A stretch of 64,000 nt of DNA, taken from Myxococcales bacterium (GTDB taxonomy: Bacteria; Lernaellota; Lernaellaia; Lernaellales; Lernaellaceae). Shown in pieces: positions 17,702 to 26,826 of the stretch. The position numbers and the translations under genes were made by a program. The stretch lies in contig JAAYVF010000008.1 of assembly GCA_012517325.1 (NCBI GenBank), forward strand, positions 97,482 to 161,481, given 5' to 3'. Position 1 is the stretch's first letter. Every line of letters begins with the position of its first letter. The notes beneath the pieces are model-generated. The model made no database searches, was not told the DNA's origin, and was given only the letters and a program-made list of their open reading frames with translations.

Positions 17702-18252
17702 TGCGGCGGGCGGCCATCGTCCTGCTGCTGTTCTGCCTGGCGCTGGCCGGAACCGCGGCGGCGACCACCCTGCGGCAGTTGACGCTGGCCGAACTCAAAG
17801 CCAGGGCGGCGCGCATCGCCGAACTCGAAGTCGTTTCCACGATCAACGAAGAAGGCGGCGACATGCCGTTCACGCTGGCCGTCTGCCGAGTGCGCCGCAA
17901 TCTGCGCGGCCCGGCCGGCGACAGCGTCGTGCTGCGCGTTCCCGGCGGCAAGCGCGGCGACCTGACCGCCCTGGTGCCGGGCGCGCCGCTGCCCGAGGTC
18001 GGCGATGTTTTCGTCGCCTTCCTGGAAGCCGACCCGGCGGCCTACCGCGGTCGTCCGGTGTGGCGCCCCGTCGCCCTTGGCCAGGGGATGTTCGCCCTGG
18101 TGGAACGCGGCGGCGCGACCTGGGCGATCCAGGTGCTCGATCGCGCGCCGGAGCGGTTCCGCGCTTGCGGCGACGCGGCCGCCGACTGCTTGCGCCGGTT
18201 GAATGTATTGGGACTACCCCTTGCCGAATTGGACCAACCGGCGGGCGAGTAA
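17701..18252 (+). CDS. Secreted protein of unknown function, matrixin-associated
   Basis: This is a 183-residue protein whose ATG shares a base with the preceding stop. The signal peptide 'RRAAIVLLLFCLALAGTAAA' is followed by 'LRQLTLAELKARAARIAELEV', then beta-rich text with 'VVLRVPGGKRGD' and 'VGDVFVAFLEADPAAYRG'. I recall short secreted proteins with this kind of beginning (a strand about 'lv..a..vv...v') directly upstream of matrixin genes in other bacteria, so it may be a companion of the protease encoded next. No catalytic residues are evident. Confidence 0.75.
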   Translation: MRRAAIVLLLFCLALAGTAAATTLRQLTLAELKARAARIAELEVVSTINEEGGDMPFTLAVCRVRRNLRGPAGDSVVLRVPGGKRGDLTALVPGAPLPEVGDVFVAFLEADPAAYRGRPVWRPVALGQGMFALVERGGATWAIQVLDRAPERFRACGDAAADCLRRLNVLGLPLAELDQPAGE

Positions 18253-18263
18253 TGGAGGCGGCG

Positions 18264-19433
18264 ATGCGGCGAGCGATTTTCGGGGCGGTGCTGTTACTCG
18301 GCGGTTTGCTGCTCGCGGTCCCGGCGAGCGCCTTCCAATACGCCGACTGCAACGGCCATCCCTGCGCCTGGCAGTCGATGCCGCCCGCTTACGAGATCCA
18401 GGAACCGCTGGGCGTCGACATCGAGGACGAGGCGGCCGTCGAGGAAATCCAGGCTTCCTTCAACCGCTGGGATTTCAACCACCAAACCTTCTGCGCGCCG
18501 CTGGCGTTCGATTACCAGGGCCGCACCGCCACGAAAAAACCGACGGCGCAGGACTATCACAACGTCGTTTCGTTCCGCACCAGCAATTGGCTGGTCAGCG
18601 CCGACGCTTTGGCGATCACGCTCCTGTATTCCGACGCGAGCGGCCGGCTGCGCGAGGCCGACATCGTTTTCAACGCGGTGAATTACCGGTGGACGGCCGG
18701 CGAGTCCGACACCGACCATAATCTGTATTCCATTCGCGCCACCCTGACCCACGAAGCGGGGCATTTCTGGGGCCTGGATCATTCCAGCGACAAGTTCGCC
18801 ACGATGAACGCCTACTACAAACCCAACATCGTGGTCGAGGATCTGGACGAGGACGACATCCGCGCCGCCGCCGAGCGTTACTGCGACTCGCCGCTGCCGG
18901 CGGACGACGCCGACGAACAGAACGACTCGTTTTCCTACTTCGCCGATCTGGGCGACCGCACCGAGGTGACCGACCGACGCCTGTATGACGACGACTGGTA
19001 CCGGCTGGACTTGAAACAGGGCAAGCGGCTGAAGTTGATCGTCACCGACGAATCGCCCGACCGGTACAAGCGGCTGGAACTATACGACCTGCAAAACAAC
19101 CTCGTCGACGAGCAGGACTGCATCGGTGATTGCGCCCAGGCGCTGGGCGAAGCCGGCGAAGCCCGACGCGTCGCGCTGCGCATCACCGGCGGGTTCGATC
19201 ATCACACCATCGAAACCGCGCGCTACGACGTCCGCTTCGCGCAAGTCGAACCCGGCGACGAGGGCAACCTGACCGACGACGATTCGGCCGACACCGCGGT
19301 CGACGCCCAAGGCGGCAACGGCCGCGGGTGCGGGTGCGAGGTGGGCGCGGGCCGGTCGGAAGCCGATTGGGGCTTCGCGGCGACGGCGCTGTTGTTGGGC
19401 GTGGCGCTGCTCCGCCGCCGTCCCGTTCGTTAA
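18264..19433 (+). CDS. Matrixin-family zinc metalloprotease with MYXO-CTERM-like tail
   Basis: This is a 389-residue secreted protease. I prefer the ATG at 18264 because GGAGG lies five bases before it; an ATG at 18252 overlaps the upstream stop and adds four residues. A signal peptide (LLLGGLLLAVPASAF) is followed by the catalytic domain with the zinc motif HEAGHFWGLDH (about residues 163-173) and the Met-turn 'FATMNAYY'. A linker ('EQNDSFSYFADLGDRTEV') and a beta-rich pre-peptidase-type domain follow. The C-terminus reads GRGCGCEVGAG, then a hydrophobic helix, then 'LLRRRPVR', which is the MYXO-CTERM pattern for surface sorting. Confidence 0.9.
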   Translation: MRRAIFGAVLLLGGLLLAVPASAFQYADCNGHPCAWQSMPPAYEIQEPLGVDIEDEAAVEEIQASFNRWDFNHQTFCAPLAFDYQGRTATKKPTAQDYHNVVSFRTSNWLVSADALAITLLYSDASGRLREADIVFNAVNYRWTAGESDTDHNLYSIRATLTHEAGHFWGLDHSSDKFATMNAYYKPNIVVEDLDEDDIRAAAERYCDSPLPADDADEQNDSFSYFADLGDRTEVTDRRLYDDDWYRLDLKQGKRLKLIVTDESPDRYKRLELYDLQNNLVDEQDCIGDCAQALGEAGEARRVALRITGGFDHHTIETARYDVRFAQVEPGDEGNLTDDDSADTAVDAQGGNGRGCGCEVGAGRSEADWGFAATALLLGVALLRRRPVR

Positions 19434-19445
19434 AGGAGACCGTTA

Positions 19446-20405
19446 ATGGATCTGTATCGCAGCGATCGTCAGACCGTGCTGGTGGCCCTGGGCGGCAACG
19501 CCCTGATCCGCGCCGGCGACGTCCCCGACATCGAAACCCAGGAAAAAAACGCCGAGGACATCGTCAGCAAGCTGATGGTGCTGGTCGAGCGCGACTTCAA
19601 CCTGGTGGTGACGCACGGCAACGGCCCGCAGGTCGGCAACTCGCTGCTGCGCAACGAACTGGCCGCGACGCGGCTGCCGCGGATGCCGCTGGACCTGCTG
19701 GTCGCCGAAACCGGCGGCTCGATGGGCTACCTGCTGCAACAGGCCTTTCTGAATAAAATCCGCCAGACCGAATGCCGGCGCTACGTGGTGACCGTCATCA
19801 CCCAGGTCATCGTCAGCCCGAACGATCCCGCCTTCCTGCGGCCGAGCAAGCCGATCGGCATGCATTATCCGCAGGAAGAAGCGGAAAAGCTGATGAAGGA
19901 ATTCAACTGGCAGATGATCGAGGACGGCAAGTCCGGCTGGCGGCGCGTCGTGCCCAGCCCGAAACCGCTCAAGATCGTTCAGCGCCACATGATCCGGCAC
20001 TCGGTCAACGAGGGCAACATCGTCATCGCGGCGGGCGGCGGCGGCATTCCGATCATGGTCAATAAGGAAGGCAGCTACGAGGGCATCGAGGCGGTGATCG
20101 ACAAGGACCTCTCCAGCTCGATGCTCGCCTCGGAGATCAAATCCGACACGCTGATCATCCTGATGCAGGAGCCGAAAATCTACGTCGATTTCAACACGCC
20201 CAAGCAGCGCGCCCTCGAACGCGTCGGCGTTTCCGAAATCACCGATTACCTCGCCGAGGGCCACTTCCCGGCGGCCAACATCGGGCCCAAGGTCGACGCG
20301 GCCATCCAGTTCGTGCAGCGCGGCGGCCGGCGGGCGATCATCACCAGCCCCGATCGGCTGGCGCCCGCGCTCGACGGCCTGGACGGCACGACGATCGTTC
20401 CGTGA
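19446..20405 (+). CDS. arcC: Carbamate kinase
   Basis: This is a 319-residue protein that reversibly makes ATP from carbamoyl phosphate and ADP, usually in arginine, agmatine or purine breakdown. The ATG at 19446 follows AAAGGAGACCGTTA. The amino-acid-kinase fold is clear: 'VLVALGGNAL' at the N-terminus, 'LVVTHGNGPQVGN', 'AAGGGGIPI', 'AVIDKDLSSSMLA' and 'GPKVDAAIQFVQRGG'. No arginine deiminase or ornithine carbamoyltransferase gene is nearby, so the source of carbamoyl phosphate is not shown. It lies 12 bases after the matrixin gene in the same direction, with the cDPGS-like gene further upstream. Confidence 0.94.
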   Translation: MDLYRSDRQTVLVALGGNALIRAGDVPDIETQEKNAEDIVSKLMVLVERDFNLVVTHGNGPQVGNSLLRNELAATRLPRMPLDLLVAETGGSMGYLLQQAFLNKIRQTECRRYVVTVITQVIVSPNDPAFLRPSKPIGMHYPQEEAEKLMKEFNWQMIEDGKSGWRRVVPSPKPLKIVQRHMIRHSVNEGNIVIAAGGGGIPIMVNKEGSYEGIEAVIDKDLSSSMLASEIKSDTLIILMQEPKIYVDFNTPKQRALERVGVSEITDYLAEGHFPAANIGPKVDAAIQFVQRGGRRAIITSPDRLAPALDGLDGTTIVP

Positions 20406-20543
20406 CGGCGGATCGCGATCGGGCGTCAACTGAGACCCATTAACAAGTTACTCTCGCGCCTGTTCGCCGGGATTTGCCGCTGTAAAAAGCCGCATGATAA
20501 GGTACACTACCAAGTCGGTTTTCAAACAATAGGTTGAACCGCG

Positions 20544-22700
20544 GTGAAAAAAGGTTTTTTCCTGCTTCCCCTTTTGGGACTGGCGACCGGTTTGATTCTC
20601 AACGCCTTCGCCAAGGCGTTGGAATTCATGATGATCGCCAATTTCCTGCAGGTCCTGATCCTCAGCCTGGCGTTCTTTTTTCTCGCCCTGGGATTGCTGC
20701 GCGATGAAGCGAAACGGCGTCGCACGGCCGGCCTGATCGGCGTGGCGGCGGTCGCGGTCGCGGTCTTCGCGGCCAGCCAGTTCAACCGCGATTTCGCTAC
20801 CATCGCCCTGGCCAGCGCGATCTATTATCCCGTGCCGCTGCCGCGCTCGGGCTTCTTCAACCAGTTGTCGCTGGTCGTCTTTTTATTCGGCGTGCCTTGG
20901 CTGATGCGATCGGCGGGCCGGGCCTTCGCCGACCGGCTCGAACAAGCCGATCCGGCGCAGCCGCTGCACCTCGGTTTGTTCCTTGCCGGCTTCGCCGCCG
21001 GTTTCACCCTGGTGTACACCGTCGGCTTCTTCGGCCCCTTCGGCTGGCTGTTGACCGGCCTGGCATTGCTGTTGTTGGTGGCCGTGCCCTGGCCGGTCGC
21101 CGTCGCCGCCCTCGCGGCGCTCGGCGCGGTGCTCGGCGCCTACCAACTTTATCCCCAGCACAGCTTTTTCGCCTTCGGCATCACCGAATACCGCTACCTC
21201 GGCAAGGATTTCGGCCGCGACATCAAGCTGGACTTCATCGAATACGGCCAACCGCCCTGCCTGGGCGTGGTGATCGACAACGTCATGATGACCTGCGAAT
21301 GCGTCGAGCCTTCGTGGATCCCCAAGGAATGGGATTTCATCGTCCGGGCGATTCTCTACCCCGAGCGCTTCGTGCCGCAGCGCGATCCGCGCGATCCGCT
21401 GCCCGCGGTTCCCGACTGGTGGAAAGAGAATTTGCGCGTGCTTTCGCTGGGCCACAGCGGCACCGGCCCGACCAAATCGCTGGAAATCTACAGCGGGCCG
21501 AATCAAAACCGCGTGGTGCAATTCGACCCGGCCCTCGCGCGCGGCCTGTCGCAAACCTACCGCTCCTACACCGACCATTCGCAGTATTCGAAGGAATCGA
21601 TCAACGAACTGGCGAGCGGCGATTTTCGTACCGAGCTGCGGCAGGCGGCGCTCGCCGGCGGCGGCTACGATTGGGTGTTTTACAGCGGCATCGGCACCAA
21701 GACCTACCAACTGCCGCGCAGCTATCTCTACACCGAACACTATCTGCTGACGAAGGAAGGCGCGGCGTTGCTCTTCGATCGGGTGCTGAAGCCGGACGGC
21801 GTCTTCTTCCTCGATTGGGGCTCCTCGGACACTCAGGAATCGCGGTATTTCGTCGCCTCCTTCCCGAAAACCGTGACGATCGCCGCGTTCTGGACGACGG
21901 AATCCGAATACCCGTTCTCCGGCAATCCGCTGCTGTATGTGGTGGCCTCGAAGGATGCCGCCAAGATCGCCGCCGTCAAAGAACGGATGAAACAGCTCAG
22001 CGGCATTTATGAGGTGGATTTCAGCGAAAACCTGCCCTTCTATCGAACCACCGACAACCGGCCCTTCCTTCAGCCCGACCTGCACTGGGTGTTCACCCTG
22101 TGCCATCTTTTGCTGTTGCCGCTGGTCTATTTCTGCGTCCGGCTATTCCGGCGCCGGCTGGCGCTGACCGCGGGCCCCGCCGCCTGGAAAGCCGGGTGGT
22201 TATTCGTGCTGATCGGACTGGCTGCCGGCATGGGCGAGACAATCTTCGCCTCGTTCAATCCCTTCGTCCGCGGCCCGTTCGGCCTGACTTCGTGGTCGGT
22301 TCAACACCTGGCTTTTCTGCTGGCGACGGCGATCGGTTTTCTGGCCGTGGCGGCGATCCGCTCGCCGCGCCGCTTGCCGACGCGCCTCGCCCCCGTCTTG
22401 ATCGTCGCCGCCCTGGCGTTGCTGTTTGTCCTGTCTGAACGGAATGCGGTTTTTCTGACCGCGCCGCTCGCCGGCCTCGGTTTCGGTTTCCTGCTGGCGG
22501 GTCAAATCCGGTCGTACCAGGGCGATGAGCTGATCTACGCCATCGCCTGCTATTGTCTCGGTCTGGCGCTGGCCCTGTGGTTTCTGGAAATCCCGTTCTA
22601 CTTCGGCGGCTACCGGGTCGTCGCGGGGCTGACCGGCGCCCTGGCGCTGGCCGTGGGTTGGTGGGGGCGGCGGCTGAACACCTGGGTGAAACCGGCATGA
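20544..22700 (+). CDS. Polytopic membrane protein with spermidine-synthase-like domain
   Basis: This is a 718-residue protein with a GTG start at 20544. The N-terminal part has about six membrane segments (to about residue 200). A soluble section (about 205-500) with Rossmann-like methyltransferase/aminopropyltransferase text follows: 'VLSLGHSGTGPTKSLEIYS', 'YDWVFYSGIGTKTYQLPRS', 'LYTEHYLLTKEGAALLFDRVLKPDGVF' (here in pieces) and 'TTDNRPFLQ', the family's 'TDDRPF' motif. About seven more helices close the protein. Such fusions resemble polyamine synthases but many lack proven activity; the glycine-rich SAM loop here is altered (GHSGTG). Its stop overlaps the next start by four bases. Confidence 0.82.
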   Translation: MKKGFFLLPLLGLATGLILNAFAKALEFMMIANFLQVLILSLAFFFLALGLLRDEAKRRRTAGLIGVAAVAVAVFAASQFNRDFATIALASAIYYPVPLPRSGFFNQLSLVVFLFGVPWLMRSAGRAFADRLEQADPAQPLHLGLFLAGFAAGFTLVYTVGFFGPFGWLLTGLALLLLVAVPWPVAVAALAALGAVLGAYQLYPQHSFFAFGITEYRYLGKDFGRDIKLDFIEYGQPPCLGVVIDNVMMTCECVEPSWIPKEWDFIVRAILYPERFVPQRDPRDPLPAVPDWWKENLRVLSLGHSGTGPTKSLEIYSGPNQNRVVQFDPALARGLSQTYRSYTDHSQYSKESINELASGDFRTELRQAALAGGGYDWVFYSGIGTKTYQLPRSYLYTEHYLLTKEGAALLFDRVLKPDGVFFLDWGSSDTQESRYFVASFPKTVTIAAFWTTESEYPFSGNPLLYVVASKDAAKIAAVKERMKQLSGIYEVDFSENLPFYRTTDNRPFLQPDLHWVFTLCHLLLLPLVYFCVRLFRRRLALTAGPAAWKAGWLFVLIGLAAGMGETIFASFNPFVRGPFGLTSWSVQHLAFLLATAIGFLAVAAIRSPRRLPTRLAPVLIVAALALLFVLSERNAVFLTAPLAGLGFGFLLAGQIRSYQGDELIYAIACYCLGLALALWFLEIPFYFGGYRVVAGLTGALALAVGWWGRRLNTWVKPA

Positions 22701-24664
22701 AAAAGATCAACCTCTCGCTGACGCTGGCGATCCTTTCCGGGTACTGGGTGCTGGTCACCGAAACCTGGTCGCCGCTGTACCGGTGCAACCTCTTGTTTCA
22801 CCCGCTGATCGGCGTCGCGGTGACCCTCTTCTTTTTCATCTTCCTGTGGCGCGATCGATCGCAGCAACCCGACGAACATCCCTGGCTGGGCACCGTGCTG
22901 CCCGCCGTCGTTTTGTCGGCGGTGCTGGGCGCGTTGCGCACGGCCTATCCGAACCACCTCGCCGACCTGCTGCTGCTTCTCCTCTATCCCCTGTGGGCGA
23001 TCCGCGATCTTCGTTCCCGGCCGGAACGGTTCGTCCGCCGCTGCGCCCTCTTCTTCTTCGTCGCGGTCGCGGTCACCGGCCTGATTTTCGGCGGCGCCCT
23101 CGGCGGCCGGGCGGTGAAAAATTACCTGTTGCTGCACCGCGTCGCCGCCGATGCCTTCGTCGTTTTCGCCTTGCTGGCCGTCGCTTTTTCCTGGCGGCGG
23201 CAGTGGCGCGCGGGCGCGAAATTCCGGGAACTGGCCGGCGCCGTTTTCGGGCCGCGGCGGTGGGTGCCCGTGCTGCTCGCGGCGGCCGTGATCGCCGTGA
23301 CGATTTACGAGGCCGCGCAAGGCCGCGCCGACCCGACCTATCGCTTTCACCTGTCGACCTTCACCGTCGAGCGCCGCGGGCCGCACGAACAGGACGTGCT
23401 GCCGGCCGGTTTCAACGAGCCGCGCCTGGCCAGCAAAACGCAAAGCTGCGGCGGCACGCCGGGCTGCCACGATTCGCTGATCGAGGACATGAAAATCTCG
23501 ACGCACGGGCGCTCGATGCTCACCCCCTACATGCAGAAAAACATGGAGCTGCTGGCGGACGAGATCGGCGAGCAGAACATGATCACCTGCGGCGGCTGCC
23601 ATTACCCGCGGATGATGTTCGAGCGCGACGTGTCGCTGCGGCAGTCCTACACCGAACAGAACTACTCGTGCACTTTCTGTCACCAGATCTCCGGGGCGCA
23701 TCTGCTGCCGGACCGCCGCAAGTCGGAAATCTCGGTGCGCCTGCGGCTCAATCACCTGCGGATGTTCGATCACGGCGGGCGGGACGCGATCACCCCCTTC
23801 GACCGGCTGCTGGTCAACCTCAATCCCTTCGGGCACCGCCGGGTCTTCACCCGCGACCTGTACTTCACCAACGAATATTGCCAGGCCTGCCACCGGCTGC
23901 AGATCCGCGAGACGGTCGCCACGCCGCTCACCGCGCCGCTGTGCATCGACTGCCACATGCAGCCGCGCGAACTGCTCGGGTTGCCGGGCAAGGAACGCAA
24001 CCACGTTTTCCCCGGCACCAACACCGCCAACCCGCATGCGTTAGGCGATCAGGCGACGGTTGAAATGATCCAAAAGTACAGCCTCGGCGACCTGCCGCTG
24101 CCGATCAAAGGCTGGGGCAGCTTCTGGGAGCCGCGCAACGCCAAGGGCAAACGGCAGATCTGGGTCCACCAGAAATTCCTGCCGCTGACCGAACCGACGC
24201 CGGGCGGCGACTTCACCTTGCGGGTCATCACGATTAACGCCAGCATCGACCACGTTTTTCCGGGCGGGCCGCTCGACCTCATCGACTGCTGGCAGCGCGT
24301 CGTCGTGAAAGATCAGGACGGCCGGGAAATCTTCCGGGTCGGCGATCTGGCCGCGGACAACCAGCTCGATCCGGCCGCGCACAAGCTCGGCGGTTACATG
24401 ATGGGCGAGGACGGGCGGTTGGTCGAACGCAACCGCGTCTGGCAGATCAAGGAAAAGGTCGTGACGCGCGGCCTGCCCTTCCGCGTCAGCACCAACGACG
24501 ACTACACCTTCCGGCTTCCCGAAAACACGCGGGCGATCCAGGTCGAATCGCAATGGCTTTTCCGCAAACTGAACCAGGATTTCGTCGACTGGGCCTACGA
24601 CCGCTCCGGCTTCACCACGCCGGTGGTCGTTATGGCCGAGACCGCCGCGACCATCCCCTTCTAG
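22697..24664 (+). CDS. Membrane-anchored multiheme c-type cytochrome
   Basis: This is a 655-residue protein whose ATG overlaps the previous stop as ATGA, so the two are coupled. About six membrane helices occupy residues 1-205. The exported part carries CGGTPGCH (251-258, an unusual CX5CH), CGGCH (298-302), CTFCH (325-329), CQACH (395-399) and CIDCH (416-420), four canonical haem sites plus one odd one. A beta-rich C-terminal part (about 450-655) has no cysteines in motifs. The cytochrome c554-like haem spacing suggests electron transfer in the periplasm. Which donor and acceptor it uses cannot be read from the sequence. Confidence 0.88.
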   Translation: MKKINLSLTLAILSGYWVLVTETWSPLYRCNLLFHPLIGVAVTLFFFIFLWRDRSQQPDEHPWLGTVLPAVVLSAVLGALRTAYPNHLADLLLLLLYPLWAIRDLRSRPERFVRRCALFFFVAVAVTGLIFGGALGGRAVKNYLLLHRVAADAFVVFALLAVAFSWRRQWRAGAKFRELAGAVFGPRRWVPVLLAAAVIAVTIYEAAQGRADPTYRFHLSTFTVERRGPHEQDVLPAGFNEPRLASKTQSCGGTPGCHDSLIEDMKISTHGRSMLTPYMQKNMELLADEIGEQNMITCGGCHYPRMMFERDVSLRQSYTEQNYSCTFCHQISGAHLLPDRRKSEISVRLRLNHLRMFDHGGRDAITPFDRLLVNLNPFGHRRVFTRDLYFTNEYCQACHRLQIRETVATPLTAPLCIDCHMQPRELLGLPGKERNHVFPGTNTANPHALGDQATVEMIQKYSLGDLPLPIKGWGSFWEPRNAKGKRQIWVHQKFLPLTEPTPGGDFTLRVITINASIDHVFPGGPLDLIDCWQRVVVKDQDGREIFRVGDLAADNQLDPAAHKLGGYMMGEDGRLVERNRVWQIKEKVVTRGLPFRVSTNDDYTFRLPENTRAIQVESQWLFRKLNQDFVDWAYDRSGFTTPVVVMAETAATIPF

Positions 24665-24680
24665 CCGTCATCGACGGCGA

Positions 24681-26798
24681 TCATTCCAGCCGGCATTCGG
24701 CGGTTTCGGCGAGGGTTCGCCGCACCCATTCGGCTTGACGCGGATCTTCCAGCAGGGCGAGCGCTTCGCGAAACGAACGGCAGGCCAGGTCGCGACGGTT
24801 TTGCTCGACTTGCAGCCGCCCCAACTCGACCAGCAGGCTGGCCCTGGCCTCGCCGCGAAGCCGCGCGATGCGCCCGGCGAGAAAATCCTCCGCCCAGGCC
24901 GCTCCCTTCACCGGTCGCGCCGCCGCCAGCATCCGGCCGGCGACGTCCGCCAGTTGGCCGTCGTCATACCGGCCTTGTTCGGCGCGTTCGAGCTGCCGCT
25001 CGGCCTCGTCGAATTGTCTTAACAAAACCAGATTCCGCGCCAGGCCCAGGCGCACGAGCGCTTCTTGAGTGCCGCCGGCGGCCGTCCGTTCCAGCACCCG
25101 GCGCAACAAGGCCACGGCTTCGGCCACGCGATCCGTATTCGCCAGCGCTTCGGCTTCGGCCAGATCGATGCCCGTGACCTCATCCGGCAACGTGATCGCC
25201 CGCAGCGGATCGAGCGTCGCGAACACCGCCGGCCAATCCCGTTTCGCCTGGTAAAAATAGACCTGTTCCAAAAGCAGGGAATAGCGAACCACCCGTTCGG
25301 CGGTATGGGTTTCGAGCAAGGGCGTGAGAAACCCCTCGAAAGTGCCGGCAGGCACGGCGCCGGCGGCCTCGGCCGTGGCGACGCCGTGCAACGCCCAGAG
25401 CTGCGAGCCGATCGTGCCGTGCCGCAAAACGGTCTCCCATTCGGCCAGCGCGGCGGCGGGTTGCCCGGCCTGGTAAAAATCCTCGGCCAGATGAACCCGC
25501 GCGTTGTCGTCGCGCGGCGCGGCCAACAAAAACAGTCGATGCAGGGCGGCGGTTTTGGCCGGATCGCCGGTCAGCAACCCTTGCTGGCCTTCGCTGACCA
25601 TCCGCCGCACGGTCGCGCGATCCAGGCCGGGAAACGGCATCGGCCGCAGGATCCCGCCCAGATGATGACCGGACGGCTCGCCCAGCGCGGCGACCGTCGC
25701 CAGACCGGTTTGGACACCCACGAACAACAGGGTAACGGCTGCGACGAAAGACGAGGCAAGCCGCAGCCGGCGCGATTCGTCCGTCGTTCCGGCGATGCAA
25801 GCGGCCCACGCGGGCAACGCCAGGTAGGGTCCCAGCAGATACCAGCCGCGCTTGGTGTCCACCGCGGTAAAGGCCAGCAAAGGAACCAAAAAGAACGCGG
25901 CGAAGGCTGCGTCGGCGCGACGGAGTCGGCGATGCATCCCCCGCTCGATCAGGAAGGCTGTTAAAAAGACGAGCAGCAGGCCGCCGCGCAAATCCGTCGC
26001 CAGTTCGCGAAAATAAAAAAACGCGCCGAACAGCGGCTCGCCGGTCGTGTTGCGGAAGTCCGTCAGAAATTCCGCCGCCAACCCCTCGCGATGCCAGTAA
26101 GCCCATGCGCCCGCCGATAGGCAGACCGCCGACCACATCAAGGCTCGCCGCCAGCGAACCGCCGGTTCGCCCGTGAAGCACCAAACGGCGCCGGCCGGCG
26201 CGACCGCTAAAAGCAGCACGAGCTTGGTTTGCGCCAGCGTGGCCGATATCAGCACCACCGCGAACCAGGCGACCCAGTGGATTTTTCGCTCGGCCAGTAA
26301 AAAGAAAAACAACAGGGTCGCCGCGGCGGCGGTCACCGCGATTTCCAGGTTGAACGACTGGCCCGCCTTCCAGGCCACCGGCGTCGCCAGAAACGCGGCC
26401 AGCGGCAGAGTCGCCGCGAGGCGCCCCGGCGCGGCGAGCCAGCCCGCGCCGGCGAGCGCGGCGCACGCCAGCAACCAGAAAAACAGCAGCGGCGCGGCCA
26501 GGCTCCAGTAAGCGCCGCCGGCCCATAACCACGAAATCGCGCCGACGAAATAGGGCAACGGCAGATAGCGCGCCGGGTGCGCGGCGAACAATGACCACAG
26601 ACGGGCCGGATGCGCGGCCAGATTCCGCGCCACCTCGGCGGTGAAATGATAATGCAGGTTGGAGTCGTACCCGACGGGAATCAGGTTGCGCCAATGCCAC
26701 GTCGCCAGCACCGCGGTCGAGCCCAGACCCAACGCCAACAGAAGCAGCACCGTCAACCGACGGATCGCTTTGCCGGTCGGCGCTTCTCGCTCGGCCAT
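24681..26798 (-). CDS. GT-C-like membrane protein with C-terminal TPR region
   Basis: This is a 705-residue protein. The first half has about ten membrane segments, and an early luminal loop includes 'WHWRNLIPVGYDSNLHYHF', where an acidic residue after the first helix is typical of GT-C (PMT/ArnT-like) glycosyltransferases using polyprenyl-phosphate sugars. Residues from about 380 onward are alpha-helical repeats of tetratricopeptide type ('AALAEWETVLRHG', 'AEAVALLRRVLERTA', 'FDEAERQLERAEQGRY'). The combination suggests glycan transfer or a scaffold at the membrane. The activity is inferred, not shown. It converges with the cytochrome gene and lies 28 bases after the OPT transporter gene, so the two may share a message. 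Confidence 0.78.
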   Translation of the reverse strand: MAEREAPTGKAIRRLTVLLLLALGLGSTAVLATWHWRNLIPVGYDSNLHYHFTAEVARNLAAHPARLWSLFAAHPARYLPLPYFVGAISWLWAGGAYWSLAAPLLFFWLLACAALAGAGWLAAPGRLAATLPLAAFLATPVAWKAGQSFNLEIAVTAAAATLLFFFLLAERKIHWVAWFAVVLISATLAQTKLVLLLAVAPAGAVWCFTGEPAVRWRRALMWSAVCLSAGAWAYWHREGLAAEFLTDFRNTTGEPLFGAFFYFRELATDLRGGLLLVFLTAFLIERGMHRRLRRADAAFAAFFLVPLLAFTAVDTKRGWYLLGPYLALPAWAACIAGTTDESRRLRLASSFVAAVTLLFVGVQTGLATVAALGEPSGHHLGGILRPMPFPGLDRATVRRMVSEGQQGLLTGDPAKTAALHRLFLLAAPRDDNARVHLAEDFYQAGQPAAALAEWETVLRHGTIGSQLWALHGVATAEAAGAVPAGTFEGFLTPLLETHTAERVVRYSLLLEQVYFYQAKRDWPAVFATLDPLRAITLPDEVTGIDLAEAEALANTDRVAEAVALLRRVLERTAAGGTQEALVRLGLARNLVLLRQFDEAERQLERAEQGRYDDGQLADVAGRMLAAARPVKGAAWAEDFLAGRIARLRGEARASLLVELGRLQVEQNRRDLACRSFREALALLEDPRQAEWVRRTLAETAECRLE

Positions 26799-26826
26799 CT
26801 TCGCCCGCTCCCGCGCGCCGGGACGC

